From: Euptelea pleiosperma
Taxonomy: Eukaryota > Streptophyta > Magnoliopsida > Ranunculales > Eupteleaceae
Length of the DNA stretch: 64,000 nucleotides
Assembly (NCBI GenBank): GCA_035048495.1
Contig: JASUTR010000136.1
Span: 124,001 to 188,000, forward strand
Reading direction: 5' to 3'
The notes beneath the pieces are model-generated. The model was given only the letters and a program-made list of their open reading frames with translations, was not told the DNA's origin and ran no database searches. A program made the position numbers and the translations under genes. Of this stretch, positions 39,801-52,792 are shown in pieces. Position 1 is the stretch's first letter, and each line of letters begins with the position of its first letter.

Positions 39801-40601
39801 ACTTTTTCGCAACCGGACCTCGTAATTGGACTCAAAGTCTTCCATACTATTGTTGCAACACATTTGAAGTGTTGAAACAAGATTCGTGACAGTCAAAACA
39901 AGTTAGCTCCATCCGTGCGTCAACGTTTCAAGTTGGACTCAGTTTGTGTGTTACATTCTGAAGCCTATAACTTGTGACATTTTCGCAATCGAATCCTCGT
40001 AATTGGACTCAAACTCTTCCATTATTATATTTTCAACACATTTGAAGTATTGGAACAAGATTCGGGATAGGCGAAACAAGTTAGCTCCATCCGTGCGTCA
40101 ACGCCTCAAATTGGACTCAGTTAGTGTGTTACATTCCGAAGGCTATAACTTGTGACTTTTTCACAACCGGACCTCGTAATTGGACTCAAAGTCTTCCATT
40201 ACTATTGTTGCAACACATTTGAAGTGTTGAATCAAGATTCGTGACAGTAAAGACAAGTTAGCTCCATCCATGCGTCAACGTCTCAAATTGGACTCATTTT
40301 GTGTGTTACATTCCGAAGCCTATAACTTGTGACTTTTTCGCAACCGGACCTCGTAATTAGACTCGAATTCTTCCATTACAATTGTTTCAACACATTTGAA
40401 GTGTTGGAACAAGATTTATGACTGTCTAAACAAGTTAGCTCCATCTGTGTGTCAACGTCTCAAATTGGACTCAGTTTGTGTGTTATATTCCGAAGCCTAT
40501 AACTTGTGACTTTTTTGCGACCGGACCTCGTAATTAGACTCAAACTCTTCCATTTCTATCATTTCAACACTTTTGAAGTATTGGAACAAGATTCGGGATA
40601 G
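36886..40601 (+). repeat. 3,716-bp tandem duplication, unit 2
   Basis: Second copy. Differences from unit 1 include GTTACATTACG near 37,650, ATTGAACTCAG near 38,873, AATAATATTCGG near 38,995, ATTGTACTCAG near 39,050 and ATTATATTTTC near 40,025. Similarity ends near 40,601, where ACAAGTTAGC replaces the expected ACAACTTAGC and the array enters the 8-mer HOR. Confidence 0.82.
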
Positions 40602-41330
40602 GCGAAACAAGTTAGCTCCATCCGTGCGTCAACGCCTCAAATTGGACTCAGTTTGTGTGTTACATTCCGAAGCTTATAACTTGTGACTTTTTCGCAACCG
40701 GACCTCGTAATTGGAGTCAAAGTCTTCCATTACTATTGTTGCAACACATTTGAAGTGTTGAAACAAGATTTATGACTGTCGAAACAAGTTAGCTCCATCC
40801 GTGCGTCAACGTCTCAAATTGGACTCAGTTTGTGTGTTACATTCCGAAGCCTATAACTTGTGACTTTTTCGCAATCGGACCTCGTAATTGGACTCAAACA
40901 CTTGCATTATTATTGTTTCAACACATTTGAAGTATTGGAACAAGATTCGGGATAGGCGAAACAAGTTAGCTCCATCCGTGCGTCAACGTCTCAAATTGGA
41001 CTCAGTTTGTGTGTTACATTCCGAAGCCTATAACTTGTGACTTTTTCGCAATCGAACCTCGTAATTAGACTCGAATTCTTCCATTACTATTGTTTCAACA
41101 CATTTGAAGTGTTGGAATAAGATTCGGGACAGTCAAAACAAGTTAGCTCCAACCGTGCGTCAACGTCTCAAATCGGACTCAGTTTGTGTGTTACATTCCG
41201 AAGCCTATAACTTGTGACTTTTTCGCAACCGGACCTCGTAATTGGACTCAAAGTCTTCCATTACTATTGTTGCAACACATTTGAAGTTTTGAAATAAGAT
41301 TCGTGACAGTCAAAACAAGTTAGCTCCATC
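40602..41330 (+). repeat. Fragment of the 8-monomer HOR
   Basis: Four monomers resume the 8-mer HOR seen at 2,031 onward: CGCCTC and GAAGCTTATAAC, then the GGAGTCAAAGTC / TTTATGACTG hybrid, then A2 (here ACACTTGCATT), then class C and class D. This shows that the HOR is not confined to the left end of the window. Confidence 0.78.
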
Positions 41331-44300
41331 CATGCGTCAACGCCTCAAATTGGACTCAGTTTGTGTGTTACATTCCGAAGCCTATAACTTGTGACTTTTT
41401 CGCAACCGGACCTCGTAATTGGAGTCAAAGTCTTCCATTACTATTGTTGCAACACATTTGAAGTATTTAAACAAGATTCGTGACAGTCAAAACAAGTTAG
41501 CTCCATCCGTGCGTCAACGTCTCAAATTGGATTCAGTTTGTGTGTTACATTCCGAAGCCTATAACTTGTGACTTTTTCGCAACCGGACCTCGTAATTAGA
41601 CTCGAATTCTTCCATTACAATTGTTTCAACACATTTGAAGTGTTGGAACAAGATTTATGACTATCGAAACAAGTTAGCTCCATCTGTGTGTCAACGTCTC
41701 AAATTGGACTCAGTTTGTGTGTTACATTCCGCAGCTTATAACTTGTGACTTTTTTGCGACCGGACCTCGTAATTGGACTCAAACTCTTCCATTACTATTG
41801 TTTCAAGAAATTTGAAGTGTTGGGACAAGATTTATGACTATCGAAACAAGCTAGCTCCATCCGGGCGTCAACTTCTCAAATTGGACACAGTTTGTCTGTT
41901 ACTTTCCGAAGACTATAACTTGTGACTTTTTCGCAATCGGACCTCGTAATTGGACTCAAACTCTTCCATTCTTATTGTTTCAACACATTTAAAGTATTGG
42001 AACAAGATTCGGGATAGGCGAAACAAGTTAGCTCCATCCGTGCGTCAACGCCTCAAATTGGACTCAGTTTGTGTGTTACATTCCGAAGCTTATAACTTGT
42101 GACTTTTTCGCAACCGGACCTCGTAATTGGAGTCAAAGTCTTCCATTACTATTGTTGCAACACATTTGAAGTGTTGAAACAAGATTTATGACTGTCGAAA
42201 CAAGTTAGCTCCATCCGTGCGTCAACGTCTCAAATTGGACTCAGTTTGTGTGTTACATTCCGAAGCCTATAACTTGTGACTTTTTCGCAATCGGACCTCG
42301 TAATTGGACTCAAACACTTCCATTATTATTGTTTCAACACATTTGAAGTATTGGAACAAGATTCGGGATAGGCGAAACAAGTTAGCTCCATCCGTGCGTC
42401 AACGTCTCAAATCGGACTCAGTTTGTGTGTTACATTCCGAAGCCTATAACTTGTGACTTTTTCGCAACCGGACCTCGTAATTGGACTCAAAGTCTTCCAT
42501 TACTATTGTTGCAACACATTTGAAGTTTTGAAATAAGATTCGTGACAGTCAAAACAAGTTAGCTCCATCCATGCGTCAACGCCTCAAATTGGACTCAGTT
42601 TGTGTGTTACATTCCGAAGCCTATAACTTGTGACTTTTTCGCAACCGGACATCGTAATTGGAGTCAAAGTCTTCCATTACTATTGTTGCAACACATTTGA
42701 AGTGTTTAAACAAGATTCGTGACAGTCAAAACAAGTTAGCTCCATCCGTGCGTCAACGTCTCAAATTGGACTCAGTTTTTGTGTTACATTCCGAAGCCTA
42801 TAACTTGTGACTTTTTGGCAACCGGACCTCGTAGTTAGACTCAAATTCTTCCATTACAATTGTTTCAACACATTTGAAGTGTTGGAACAAGATTTATGAC
42901 TGTCGAAACAAGTTAGCTCCATCCGTGCGTCAACGTCTCAAATTGGACTCAGTTTGTGTGTTACATTCCGAAGCCTATAACTTGCGACATTTTCGCAATC
43001 GGACCTCGTAATTGGACTCAAACACTTCCATTATTATTGTTTCAACACATTTGAAGTATTGGAACAAGATTCGGGATAGGCGAAACAAGTTAGCTCCATC
43101 CGTGCGTTAATGTCTCAAATTGGACTCAGTTTGTGTGTTACATTCCGAAGCCTATAACTTGTGACTTTTTCGCAATCGGACCTCATAATTGGACTCAAAC
43201 ACTTCCATTATTATTGTTTCAACACATTTGAAGTGTTGGAATAAGATTCGGGACAGTCGAAACAAGTTAGCTCCAACCGTACGTCAACGTCTCAAATTGG
43301 ACTCAGTTTGTGTGTTACATTCAGAAGCCTATAACTTGTGACTTTTTCGCAACCGAACCTCGTAATTAGACTCGAATTCTTCCATTACTATTGTTTCAAC
43401 ACATTTGAAGTGTTGGAATAAGATTCGGGACAGTCGAAACAAGTTAGCTCCAACCGTGCATCAACGTCTCAAATTGGACTCAGTTTGTGTGTTACATTTA
43501 GAAGCCTATAACTTGTGACTTTTTCGCAACCGGACCTTGTAATTGGACTCAAAGTCTTCCATTACTATTGTTGCAACACATTTGAAGTGTTGAAAGAAGA
43601 TTCGTGACAGTCAAAACAAGTTTGCTCCATCCGTGCGTCAACGTCTCAAATTGGACTCAGTTTGTGTGTTACATTCCGAAGCCTATAACTTGTGACTTTT
43701 TCGCAACCGAACCTCATAATTAGACTCGAATTCTTCCATTACAATTGTTTCAACACATTTGAAGTGATGGAACAAGATTTATGACTGTCGAAACAAGTTT
43801 GCTCCATCCGTACGTCAACGTCTCAAATTGGACTCAGTTTGTGTGTTACATTCCGAAGCCTATAACTCGTGACTTTTTCGCAATCGGACCTCATAATTGG
43901 ACTCAAACTCTTCCATTATTATTGTTTCAACACATTTGAAGTATTGGAACAAGATTCGTGACAGTCAAAACAAGTTAGCTCCATCCGTGCGTCAACGTCA
44001 CAAATTGGACTCAGTTTGTGTGTTACATTCCGAAGCCTATAACTTGTGTCTTTTTCGCAACCGGACCTCGTAATTAGACTCGAATTCTTCCATTACAATT
44101 GTTTCAACACATTTGAAGTGTTGGAACAAGATTTATGACTGTCGAAACAAGTTAGCTCCAACCGTGCGTCAACGTCTCAAATCGGACTCAGTTTGTGTGT
44201 TACATTCCGAAGCCTATAACTTGTGACTTTTTCGCAACCGGACCTCGTTATTGGACTCAAAGTCTTCCATTACTATTGTTGCAACACATTTGAAGTTTTG

Positions 44301-46641
44301 AAATAAGATTCGTGACAGTCAAAACAAGTTAGCTCCATCCATGCGTCAACGCCTCAAATTGGACTCAGTTTGTGTGTTACATTCCGAAGCCTATAACTTG
44401 TGACTTTTTCGCAACCGGACCTCATAATTAGACTCGAATTCTTCCATTACAATTGTTTCAACACATTTGAAGTGATGGAACAAGATTTATGACTGTCGAA
44501 ACAAGTTTGCTCCATCCGTACGTCAACGTCTCAAATTGGACTCAGTTTGTGTGTTACATTCAGAAGCCTATAACTTGTGACTTTTTCGCAACCGAACCTC
44601 GTAATTAGACTCGAATTCTTCCATTACTATTGTTTCAACACATTTGAAGTGTTGGAATAAGATTCGGGACAGTCGAAACAAGTTAGCTCCAACCGTGCAT
44701 CAACGTCTCAAATTGGACTCAGTTTGTGTGTTACATTTAGAAGCCTATAACTTGTGACTTTTTCGCAACCGGACCTTGTAATTGGACTCAAAGTCTTCCA
44801 TTACTATTGTTGCAACACATTTGAAGTGTTGAAACAAGATTCGTGACAGTCAAAACAAGTTTGCTCCATCCGTGCGTCAACGTCTCAAATTGGACTCAGT
44901 TTGTGTGTTACATTCCGAAGCCTATAACTTGTGACTTTTTTGCAACCGAACCTCATAATTAGACTCGAATTCTTCCATTACAATTGTTTCAACACATTTG
45001 AAGTGATGGAACAAGATTTATGACTGTCGAAACAAGTTTGCTCCATCCGTACGTCAACGTCTCAAATTGGACTCAGCTTGTGTGTTACATTCCGAAGCCT
45101 ATAACTCGTGACTTTTTCGCAATCGGACCTCATAATTGGACTCAAACTCTTCCATTATTATTGTTTCAACACATTTGAAGTATTGGAACAAGATTCGTGA
45201 CAGTCAAAACAAGTTAGCTCCATCCGTGCGTCAACGTCACAAATTGGACTCAGTTTGTGTGTTACATTCCGAAGCCTATAACTTGTGACTTTTTCGCAAC
45301 CGGACCTCGTAATTAGACTCGAATTCTTCCATTACAATTGTTTCAACACATTTGAAGTGTTGGAACAAGATTTATGACTGTCGAAACAAGTTAGCTCCAT
45401 CCGTGCGTCAACGTCTCAAATTGGACTCAGTTTGTGTGTTACATTCCGAAGCCTATAACTTGCGACATTTTCGCAAACGGACCTCGTAATTGGACTCAAA
45501 CACTTCCATTATTATTGTTTCAACACATTTGAAGTATTGGAACAAGATTCGGGATAGGCGAAACAAGTTAGCTCCATCCGTGCGTTAATGTCTCAAATTG
45601 GACTCAGTTTGTGTGTTACATTCCGAAGCCTATAACTTGTGACTTTTTCGCAATCGGACCTCATAATTGGACTCAAACACTTCCATTATTATTGTTTCAA
45701 CACATTTGAAGTGTTGGAATAAGATTCGGGACAGTCGAAACAAGTTAGCTCCAACCGTGCGTCAACGTCTCAAATTGGACTCAGTTTGTGTGTTACATTC
45801 AGAAGCCTATAACTTGTGACTTTTTCGCAACCGAACCTCGTAATTAGACTCGAATTCTTCCATTACTATTGTTTCAACACATTTGAAGTGTTGGAATAAG
45901 ATTCGGGACAGTCGAAACAAGTTAGCTCCAACCGTGCATCAACGTCTCAAATTGGACTCAGTTTGTGTGTTACATTCAGAAGCCTATAACTTGTGACTTT
46001 TTCGCAACCGGACCTCGTAATTGGACTCAAAGTCTTCCATTACTATTATTGCAACACATTTGAAGTGTTTAAACAAGATTCGTGACAGTCAAAACAAGTT
46101 AGCTCCATCCGTGCGTCAACGTCACAAATTGGACTCAGTTTGTGTGTTACATTCCGAAGCCTATAACTTGTGACTTTTTCGCAACCGGACCTCGTAATTA
46201 GACTCGAATTCTTCCATTACAATTGTTTCAACACATTTGAAGTGTTGAAACAAGATTCGTGACAGTCAAAACAAGTTAGCTCCATCCGTGCGTCAACGTT
46301 TCAAGTTGGACTCAGTTTGTGTGTTACATTCTGAAGCCTATAACTTGTGACATTTTCGCAATCGAATCCTCGTAATTGGACTCAAACTCTTCCATTATTA
46401 TTGTTTCAACACATTTGAAGTATTGGAACAAGATTCGGGATAGGCGAAACAAGTTAGCTCCATCCGTGCGTCAACGTCTCAAATTGGACTCAGTTTGTGT
46501 GTTACATTCCGAAGCCTATAACTTGTGACTTTTTCGCAATCGGACCTCATAATTGGACTCAAACACTTCCATTATTATTGTTTCAACACATTTGAAGTGT
46601 TGGAATAAGATTCGGGACAGTCGAAACAAGTTAGCTCCATC
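41331..46641 (+). repeat. 5,311-bp tandem duplication, unit 1 (30 monomers)
   Basis: Markers recur 5,311 bp apart: CATGCGTCAACGCC at 41,331 and 46,642, GAAGTATTTAAAC at 41,460 and 46,771, and CAAGAAATTTGAAG at 41,804 and 47,115. The unit is 30 x 177 plus 1; the extra base is in the hybrid monomer ending AATCGAATCCTCG near 46,365. It begins with the 8-mer HOR and then runs into monomers like those at 3,010 onward, so it is a shortened relative of the 10.6-kb unit. Private differences include CCGGGCGTC near 41,863 and TTTTTGGCAACC near 42,815. Confidence 0.86.
46223..46253. repeat. Perfect 12-bp inverted repeat in a hybrid monomer
   Basis: The arms are TTGTTTCAACAC and GTGTTGAAACAA around the 7-bp loop ATTTGAA. 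Ordinary monomers have the same dyad with one mismatch in the arms (TTTCAACAC with GTGTTGGAA, or TTGCAACAC with GTGTTGAAA). Here a B-type front and a D-type rear are joined inside the dyad, which makes the arms perfect. The monomer is 178 bp because its D-type rear brings the GAATCCTCG insertion without the matching front deletion. Confidence 0.85.
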
Positions 46642-48229
46642 CATGCGTCAACGCCTCAAATTGGACTCAGTTTGTGTGTTACATTCCGAAGCCTATAACT
46701 TGTGACTTTTTCGCAACCGGACCTCGTAATTGGAGTCAAAGTCTTCCATTACTATTGTTGCAACACATTTGAAGTATTTAAACAAGATTCGTGACAGTCA
46801 AAACAAGTTAGCTCCATCCGTGCGTCAACGTCTCAAATTGGATTCAGTTTGTGTGTTACATTCCGAAGCCTATAACTTGTGACTTTTTCGCAACCGGACC
46901 TCGAAATTAGACTCGAATTCTTCCATTACAATTGTTTCAACACATTTGAAGTGTTGGAACAAGATTTATGACTATCGAAACAAGTTAGCTCCATCTGTGT
47001 GTCAACGTCTCAAATTGGACTCAGTTTGTGTGTTACATTCCGCAGCTTATAACTTGTGACTTTTTTGCGACCGGACCTCGTAATTGGACTCAAACTCTTC
47101 CATTACTATTGTTTCAAGAAATTTGAAGTGTTGGGACAAGATTTATGACTATCGAAACAAGCTAGCTCCATCCGTGCGTCAACTTCTCAAATTGGACACA
47201 GTTTGTCTGTTACTTTCCGAAGACTATAACTTGTGACTTTTTCGCAATCGGACCTCGTAATTGGACTCAAACTCTTCCATTCTTATTGTTTCAACACATT
47301 TAAAGTATTGGAACAAGATTCGGGATAGGCGAAACAAGTTAGCTCCATCCGTGCGTCAACGCCTCAAATTGGACTCAGTTTGTGTGTTACATTCCGAAGC
47401 TTATAACTTGTGACTTTTTCGCAACCGGACCTCGTAATTGGAGTCAAAGTCTTCCATTACTATTGTTGCAACACATTTGAAGTGTTGAAACAAGATTTAT
47501 GACTGTCGAAACAAGTTAGCTCCATCCGTGCGTCAACGTCTCAAATTGGACTCAGTTTGTGTGTTACATTCCGAAGCCTATAACTTGTGACTTTTTCGCA
47601 ATCGGACCTCGTAATTGGACTCAAACACTTCCATTATTATTGTTTCAACACATTTGAAGTATTGGAACAAGATTCGGGATAGGCGAAACAAGTTAGCTCC
47701 ATCCGTGCGTCAACGTCTCAAATCGGACTCAGTTTGTGTGTTACATTCCGAAGCCTATAACTTGTGACTTTTTCGCAACCGGACCTCGTAATTGGACTCA
47801 AAGTCTTCCATTACTATTGTTGCAACACATTTGAAGTTTTGAAATAAGATTCGTGACAGTCAAAACAAGTTAGCTCCATCCATGCGTCAACGCCTCAAAT
47901 TGGACTCAGTTTGTGTGTTACATTCCGAAGCCTATAACTTGTGACTTTTTCGCAACCGGACATCGTAATTGGAGTCAAAGTCTTCCATTACTATTGTTGC
48001 AACACATTTGAAGTGTTTAAACAAGATTCGTGACAGTCAAAACAAGTTAGCTCCATCCGTGCGTCAACGTCTCAAATTGGACTCAGTTTTTGTGTTACAT
48101 TCCGAAGCCTATAACTTGTGACTTTTTCGCAACCGGACCTCGTAGTTAGACTCAAATTCTTCCATTACAATTGTTTCAACACATTTGAAGTGTTGGAACA
48201 AGATTTATGACTGTCGAAACAAGTTAGCT

Positions 48230-48290
48230 CCATCCGTGCGTTAACGTCTCAAATTGGACTCAGTTTGTGTGTTACATTCCGAAGCCTATA
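48230..48290. other. Single-monomer deletion junction
   Basis: Unit 1 (about 42,920-43,160) has GTGCGTCAACGTC...TTGCGACATTTTCG...CCTCGTAATT and then the next monomer with GTGCGTTAATGTC...TTGTGAC...CCTCATAATT. Unit 2 goes straight from the first monomer's front to the second's rear. The junction monomer reads GTGCGTTAACGTC at about 48,235-48,247, a mix of both versions, as expected at an intra-array crossover or conversion point. Confidence 0.82.
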
Positions 48291-51200
48291 ACTTGTGACT
48301 TTTTCGCAATCGGACCTCATAATTGGACTCAAACACTTCCATTATTATTGTTTCAACACATTTGAAGTGTTGGAATAAGATTCGGGACAGTCGAAACAAG
48401 TTAGCTCCAACCGTACGTCAACGTCTCAAATTGGACTCAGTTTGTGTGTTACATTCAGAAGCCTATAACTTGTGACTTTTTCGCAACCGAACCTCGTAAT
48501 TAGACTCGAATTCTTCCATTACTATTGTTTCAACACATTTGAAGTGTTGGAATAAGATTCGGGACAGTCGAAACAAGTTAGCTCCAACCGTGCATCAACG
48601 TCTCAAATTGGACTCAGTTTGTGTGTTACATTTAGAAGCCTATAACTTGTGACTTTTTCGCAACCGGACCTTGTAATTGGACTCAAAGTCTTCCATTACT
48701 ATTGTTGCAACACATTTGAAGTGTTGAAAGAAGATTCGTGACAGTCAAAACAAGTTTGCTCCATCCGTGCGTCAACGTCTCAAATTGGACTCAGTTTGTG
48801 TGTTACATTCCGAAGCCTATAACTTGTGACTTTTTCGCAACCGAACCTCATAATTAGACTCGAATTCTTCCATTACAATTGTTTCAACACATTTGAAGTG
48901 ATGGAACAAGATTTATGACTGTCGAAACAAGTTTGCTCCATCCGTACGTCAACGTCTCAAATTGGACTCAGTTTGTGTGTTACATTCCGAAGCCTATAAC
49001 TCGTGACTTTTTCGCAATCGGACCTCATAATTGGACTCAAACTCTTCCATTATTATTGTTTCAACACATTTGAAGTATTGGAACAAGATTCGTGACAGTC
49101 AAAACAAGTTAGCTCCATCCGTGCGTCAACGTCACAAATTGGACTCAGTTTGTGTGTTACATTCCGAAGCCTATAACTTGTGTCTTTTTCGCAACCGGAC
49201 CTCGTAATTAGACTCGAATTCTTCCATTACAATTGTTTCAACACATTTGAAGTGTTGGAACAAGATTTATGACTGTCGAAACAAGTTAGCTCCAACCGTG
49301 CGTCAACGTCTCAAATCGGACTCAGTTTGTGTGTTACATTCCGAAGCCTATAGCTTGTGACTTTTTCGCAACCGGACCTCGTAATTGGACTCAAAGTCTT
49401 CCATTACTATTGTTGCAACACATTTGAAGTTTTGAAATAAGATTCGTGACAGTCAAAACAAGTTAGCTCCATCCATGCGTCAACGCCTCAAATTGGACTC
49501 AGTTTGTGTGTTACATTCCGAAGCCTATAACTTGTGACTTTTTCGCAACCGGACCTCATAATTAGACTCGAATTCTTCCATTACAATTGTTTCAACACAT
49601 TTGAAGTGATGGAACAAGATTTATGACTGTCGAAACAAGTTTGCTCCATCCGTACGTCAACGTCTCAAATTGGACTCAGTTTGTGTGTTACATTCAGAAG
49701 CCTATAACTTGTGACTTTTTCGCAACCGAACCTCGTAATTAGACTCGAATTCTTCCATTACTATTGTTTCAACACATTTGAAGTGTTGGAATAAGATTCG
49801 GGACAGTCGAAACAAGTTAGCTCCAACCGTGCATCAACGTCTCAAATTGGACTCAGTTTGTGTGTTACATTTAGAAGCCTATAACTTGTGACTTTTTCGC
49901 AACCGGACCTTGTAATTGGACTCAAAGTCTTCCATTACTATTGTTGCAACACATTTGAAGTGTTGAAACAAGATTCGTGACAGTCAAAACAAGTTTGCTC
50001 CATCCGTGCGTCAACGTCTCAAATTGGACTCAGTTTGTGTGTTACATTCCGAAGCCTATAACTTGTGACTTTTTCGCAACCGAACCTCATAATTAGACTC
50101 GAATTCTTCCATTACAATTGTTTCAACACATTTGAAGTGATGGAACAAGATTTATGACTGTCGAAACAAGTTTGCTCCATCCGTACGTCAACGTCTCAAA
50201 TTGGACTCAGCTTGTGTGTTACATTCCGAAGCCTATAACTCGTGAATTTTTCGCAATCGGACCTCATAATTGGACTCAAACTCTTCCATTATTATTGTTT
50301 CAACACATTTGAAGTATTGGAACAAGATTCGTGACAGTCAAAACAAGTTAGCTCCATCCGTGCGTCAACGTCACAAATTGGACTCAGTTTGTGTGTTACA
50401 TTCCGAAGCCTATAACTTGTGACTTTTTCGCAACCGGACCTCGTAATTAGACTCGAATTCTTCCATTACAATTGTTTCAACACATTTGAAGTGTTGGAAC
50501 AAGATTTATGACTGTCGAAACAAGTTAGCTCCATCCGTGCGTCAACGTCTCAAATTGGACTCAGTTTGTGTGTTACATTCCGAAGCCTATAACTTGCGAC
50601 ATTTTCGCAAACGGACCTCGTAATTGGACTCAAACACTTCCATTATTATTGTTTCAACACATTTGAAGTATTGGAACAAGATTCGGGATAGGCGAAACAA
50701 GTTAGCTCCATCCGTGCGTTAATGTCTCAAATTGGACTCAGTTTGTGTGTTACATTCCGAAGCCTATAACTTGTGACTTTTTCGCAATCGGACCTCATAA
50801 TTGGACTCAAACACTTCCATTATTATTGTTTCAACACATTTGAAGTGTTGGAATAAGATTCGGGACAGTCGAAACAAGTTAGCTCCAACCGTGCGTCAAC
50901 GTCTCAAATTGGACTCAGTTTGTGTGTTACATTCAGAAGCCTATAACTTGTGACTTTTTCGCAACCGAACCTCGTAATTAGACTCGAATTCTTCCATTAC
51001 TATTGTTTCAACACATTTGAAGTGTTGGAATAAGATTCGGGACAGTCGAAACAAGTTAGCTCCAACCGTGCATCAACGTCTCAAATTGGACTCAGTTTGT
51101 GTGTTACATTCAGAAGCCTATAACTTGTGACTTTTTCGCAACCGGACCTCGTAATTGGACTCAAAGTCTTCCATTACTATTATTGCAACACATTTGAAGT

Positions 51201-51356
51201 GTTTAAACAAGATTCGTGACAGTCAAAACAAGTTAGCTCCATCCGTGCGTCAACGTCACAAATTGGACTCAGTTTGTGTGTTACATTCCGAAGCCTATAA
51301 CTTGTGACTTTTTCGCAACCGGACCTCGTAATTAGACTCGAATTCTTCCATTACAA

Positions 51357-51387
51357 TTGTTTCAACACATTTGAAGTGTTGAAACAA
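51357..51387. repeat. Perfect 12-bp inverted repeat, second copy
   Basis: The same hybrid monomer and dyad as at 46,223, carried along by the 5.3-kb duplication at a shift of 5,134 bp. The arms TTGTTTCAACAC and GTGTTGAAACAA and the ATTTGAA loop are unchanged. Confidence 0.84.
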
Positions 51388-51773
51388 GATTCGTGACAGT
51401 CAAAACAAGTTAGCTCCATCCGTGCGTCAACGTTTCAAGTTGGACTCAGTTTGTGTGTTACATTCTGAAGCCTATAACTTGTGACATTTTCGCAATCGAA
51501 TCCTCGTAATTGGACTCAAACTCTTCCATTATTATTGTTTCAACACATTTGAAGTATTGGAACAAGATTCGGGATAGGCGAAACAAGTTAGCTCCATCCG
51601 TGCGTCAACGTCTCAAATTGGACTCAGTTTGTGTGTTACATTCCGAAGCCTATAACTTGTGACTTTTTCGCAATCGGACCTCATAATTGGACTCAAACAC
51701 TTCCATTATTATTGTTTCAACACATTTGAAGTGTTGGAATAAGATTCGGGACAGTCGAAACAAGTTAGCTCCA

Positions 51774-52792
51774 ACCGTGCGTCAACGTCTCAAATTGGAC
51801 TCAGTTTGTGTGTTACATTCAGAAGCCTATAACTTGTGACTTTTTCGCAACCGGACCTCGTAATTAGACTCGAATTCTTCCATTACAATTGTTTCAACAC
51901 ATTTGAAGTGTTGGAACAAGATTTATGACTGTCTAAACATGTTAGCTCCATCTGTGTGTCAACGTCTCAAATTGGACTCAGTTTGTGTGTTATATTCCGA
52001 AGCCTATAACTTGTGACTTTTTTGCGACCGGACCTCGTAATTAGACTCAAACTCTTCCATTTCTATCATTTCAACACTTTTGAAGTATTGGAACAAGATT
52101 CGGGATAGGCGAAACAACTTCGCTCCATCCGTGCGTCAACGCCTCAAATTGGACTCAGTTAGTGTGTTACATTCCGAAGCCTATAACTTGTGACTTTTTC
52201 GCAACCGGACCTCGTAATTGTAGTCAAAGTCTTCCATTACTATTGTTGCAACACATTTGAAGTGTTTAAACAAGATTCGTGACAGTCAAAACAAGTTAGC
52301 TCCATCCGTGCGTCAACGTCACAAATTGGACTCAGTTTGTGTGTTACATTCCGAAGCCTATAACTTGTGACTTTTTCGCAACCGGACCTCGTAATTAGAC
52401 TCGAATTCTTCCATTACAATTGTTTCAACACATTTGAAGTGTTGGAACAAGATTTATGACTGTCGAAACAAGTTAGCTCCATCCGTGCGTCAACGTCTCA
52501 AATTGGACTCAGTTTGTGTGTTACATTCCGAAGCCTATAACTTGCGACATTTTCGCAAACGGACCTCGTAATTGGAATCAAACACTTCCATTATTATTGT
52601 TTCAACACATTTGAAGTATTGGAACAAGATTCGGGATAGGCGAAACAAGTTAGCTCCATCCGTGCGTTAATGTCTCAAATTGGACTCAGTTTGTGTGTTA
52701 CATTCCGAAGCCTATAACTTGTGACTTTTTCGCAATCGGACCTCATAATTGGACTCAAACACTTCCATTATTATTGTTTCAACACATTTGAA
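51774..52792 (+). repeat. Satellite monomers between duplications 3 and 4
   Basis: About six ordinary monomers. They include the GACTGTCTAAAC variant (here ACATGTTAGC near 51,938), the TTTCTATCATTTCAACACTTTTG variant near 52,065 and a PmeI-type monomer at about 52,264. The region resembles 9,400-10,100 and 62,000-62,560. From about 52,310 it is already loosely similar to 56,380-56,860. Confidence 0.75.

Larger units (their letters stand above)
46642..51773 (+). repeat. 5,311-bp tandem duplication, unit 2, one monomer short
   Basis: Second copy. To about 48,240 it aligns at a shift of 5,311 bp; beyond about 48,290 it aligns at 5,134 bp (GTGTCTTTTTCG at 44,045 and 49,179), so exactly one 177-bp monomer is missing. 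It ends at 51,773, where GCTCCAACCG replaces the GCTCCATCCATG that restarts the cycle. Private changes include CTCGAAATTAG near 46,903, ATAGCTTG near 49,351 and CGTGAATTTTTCG near 50,243. Confidence 0.86.
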
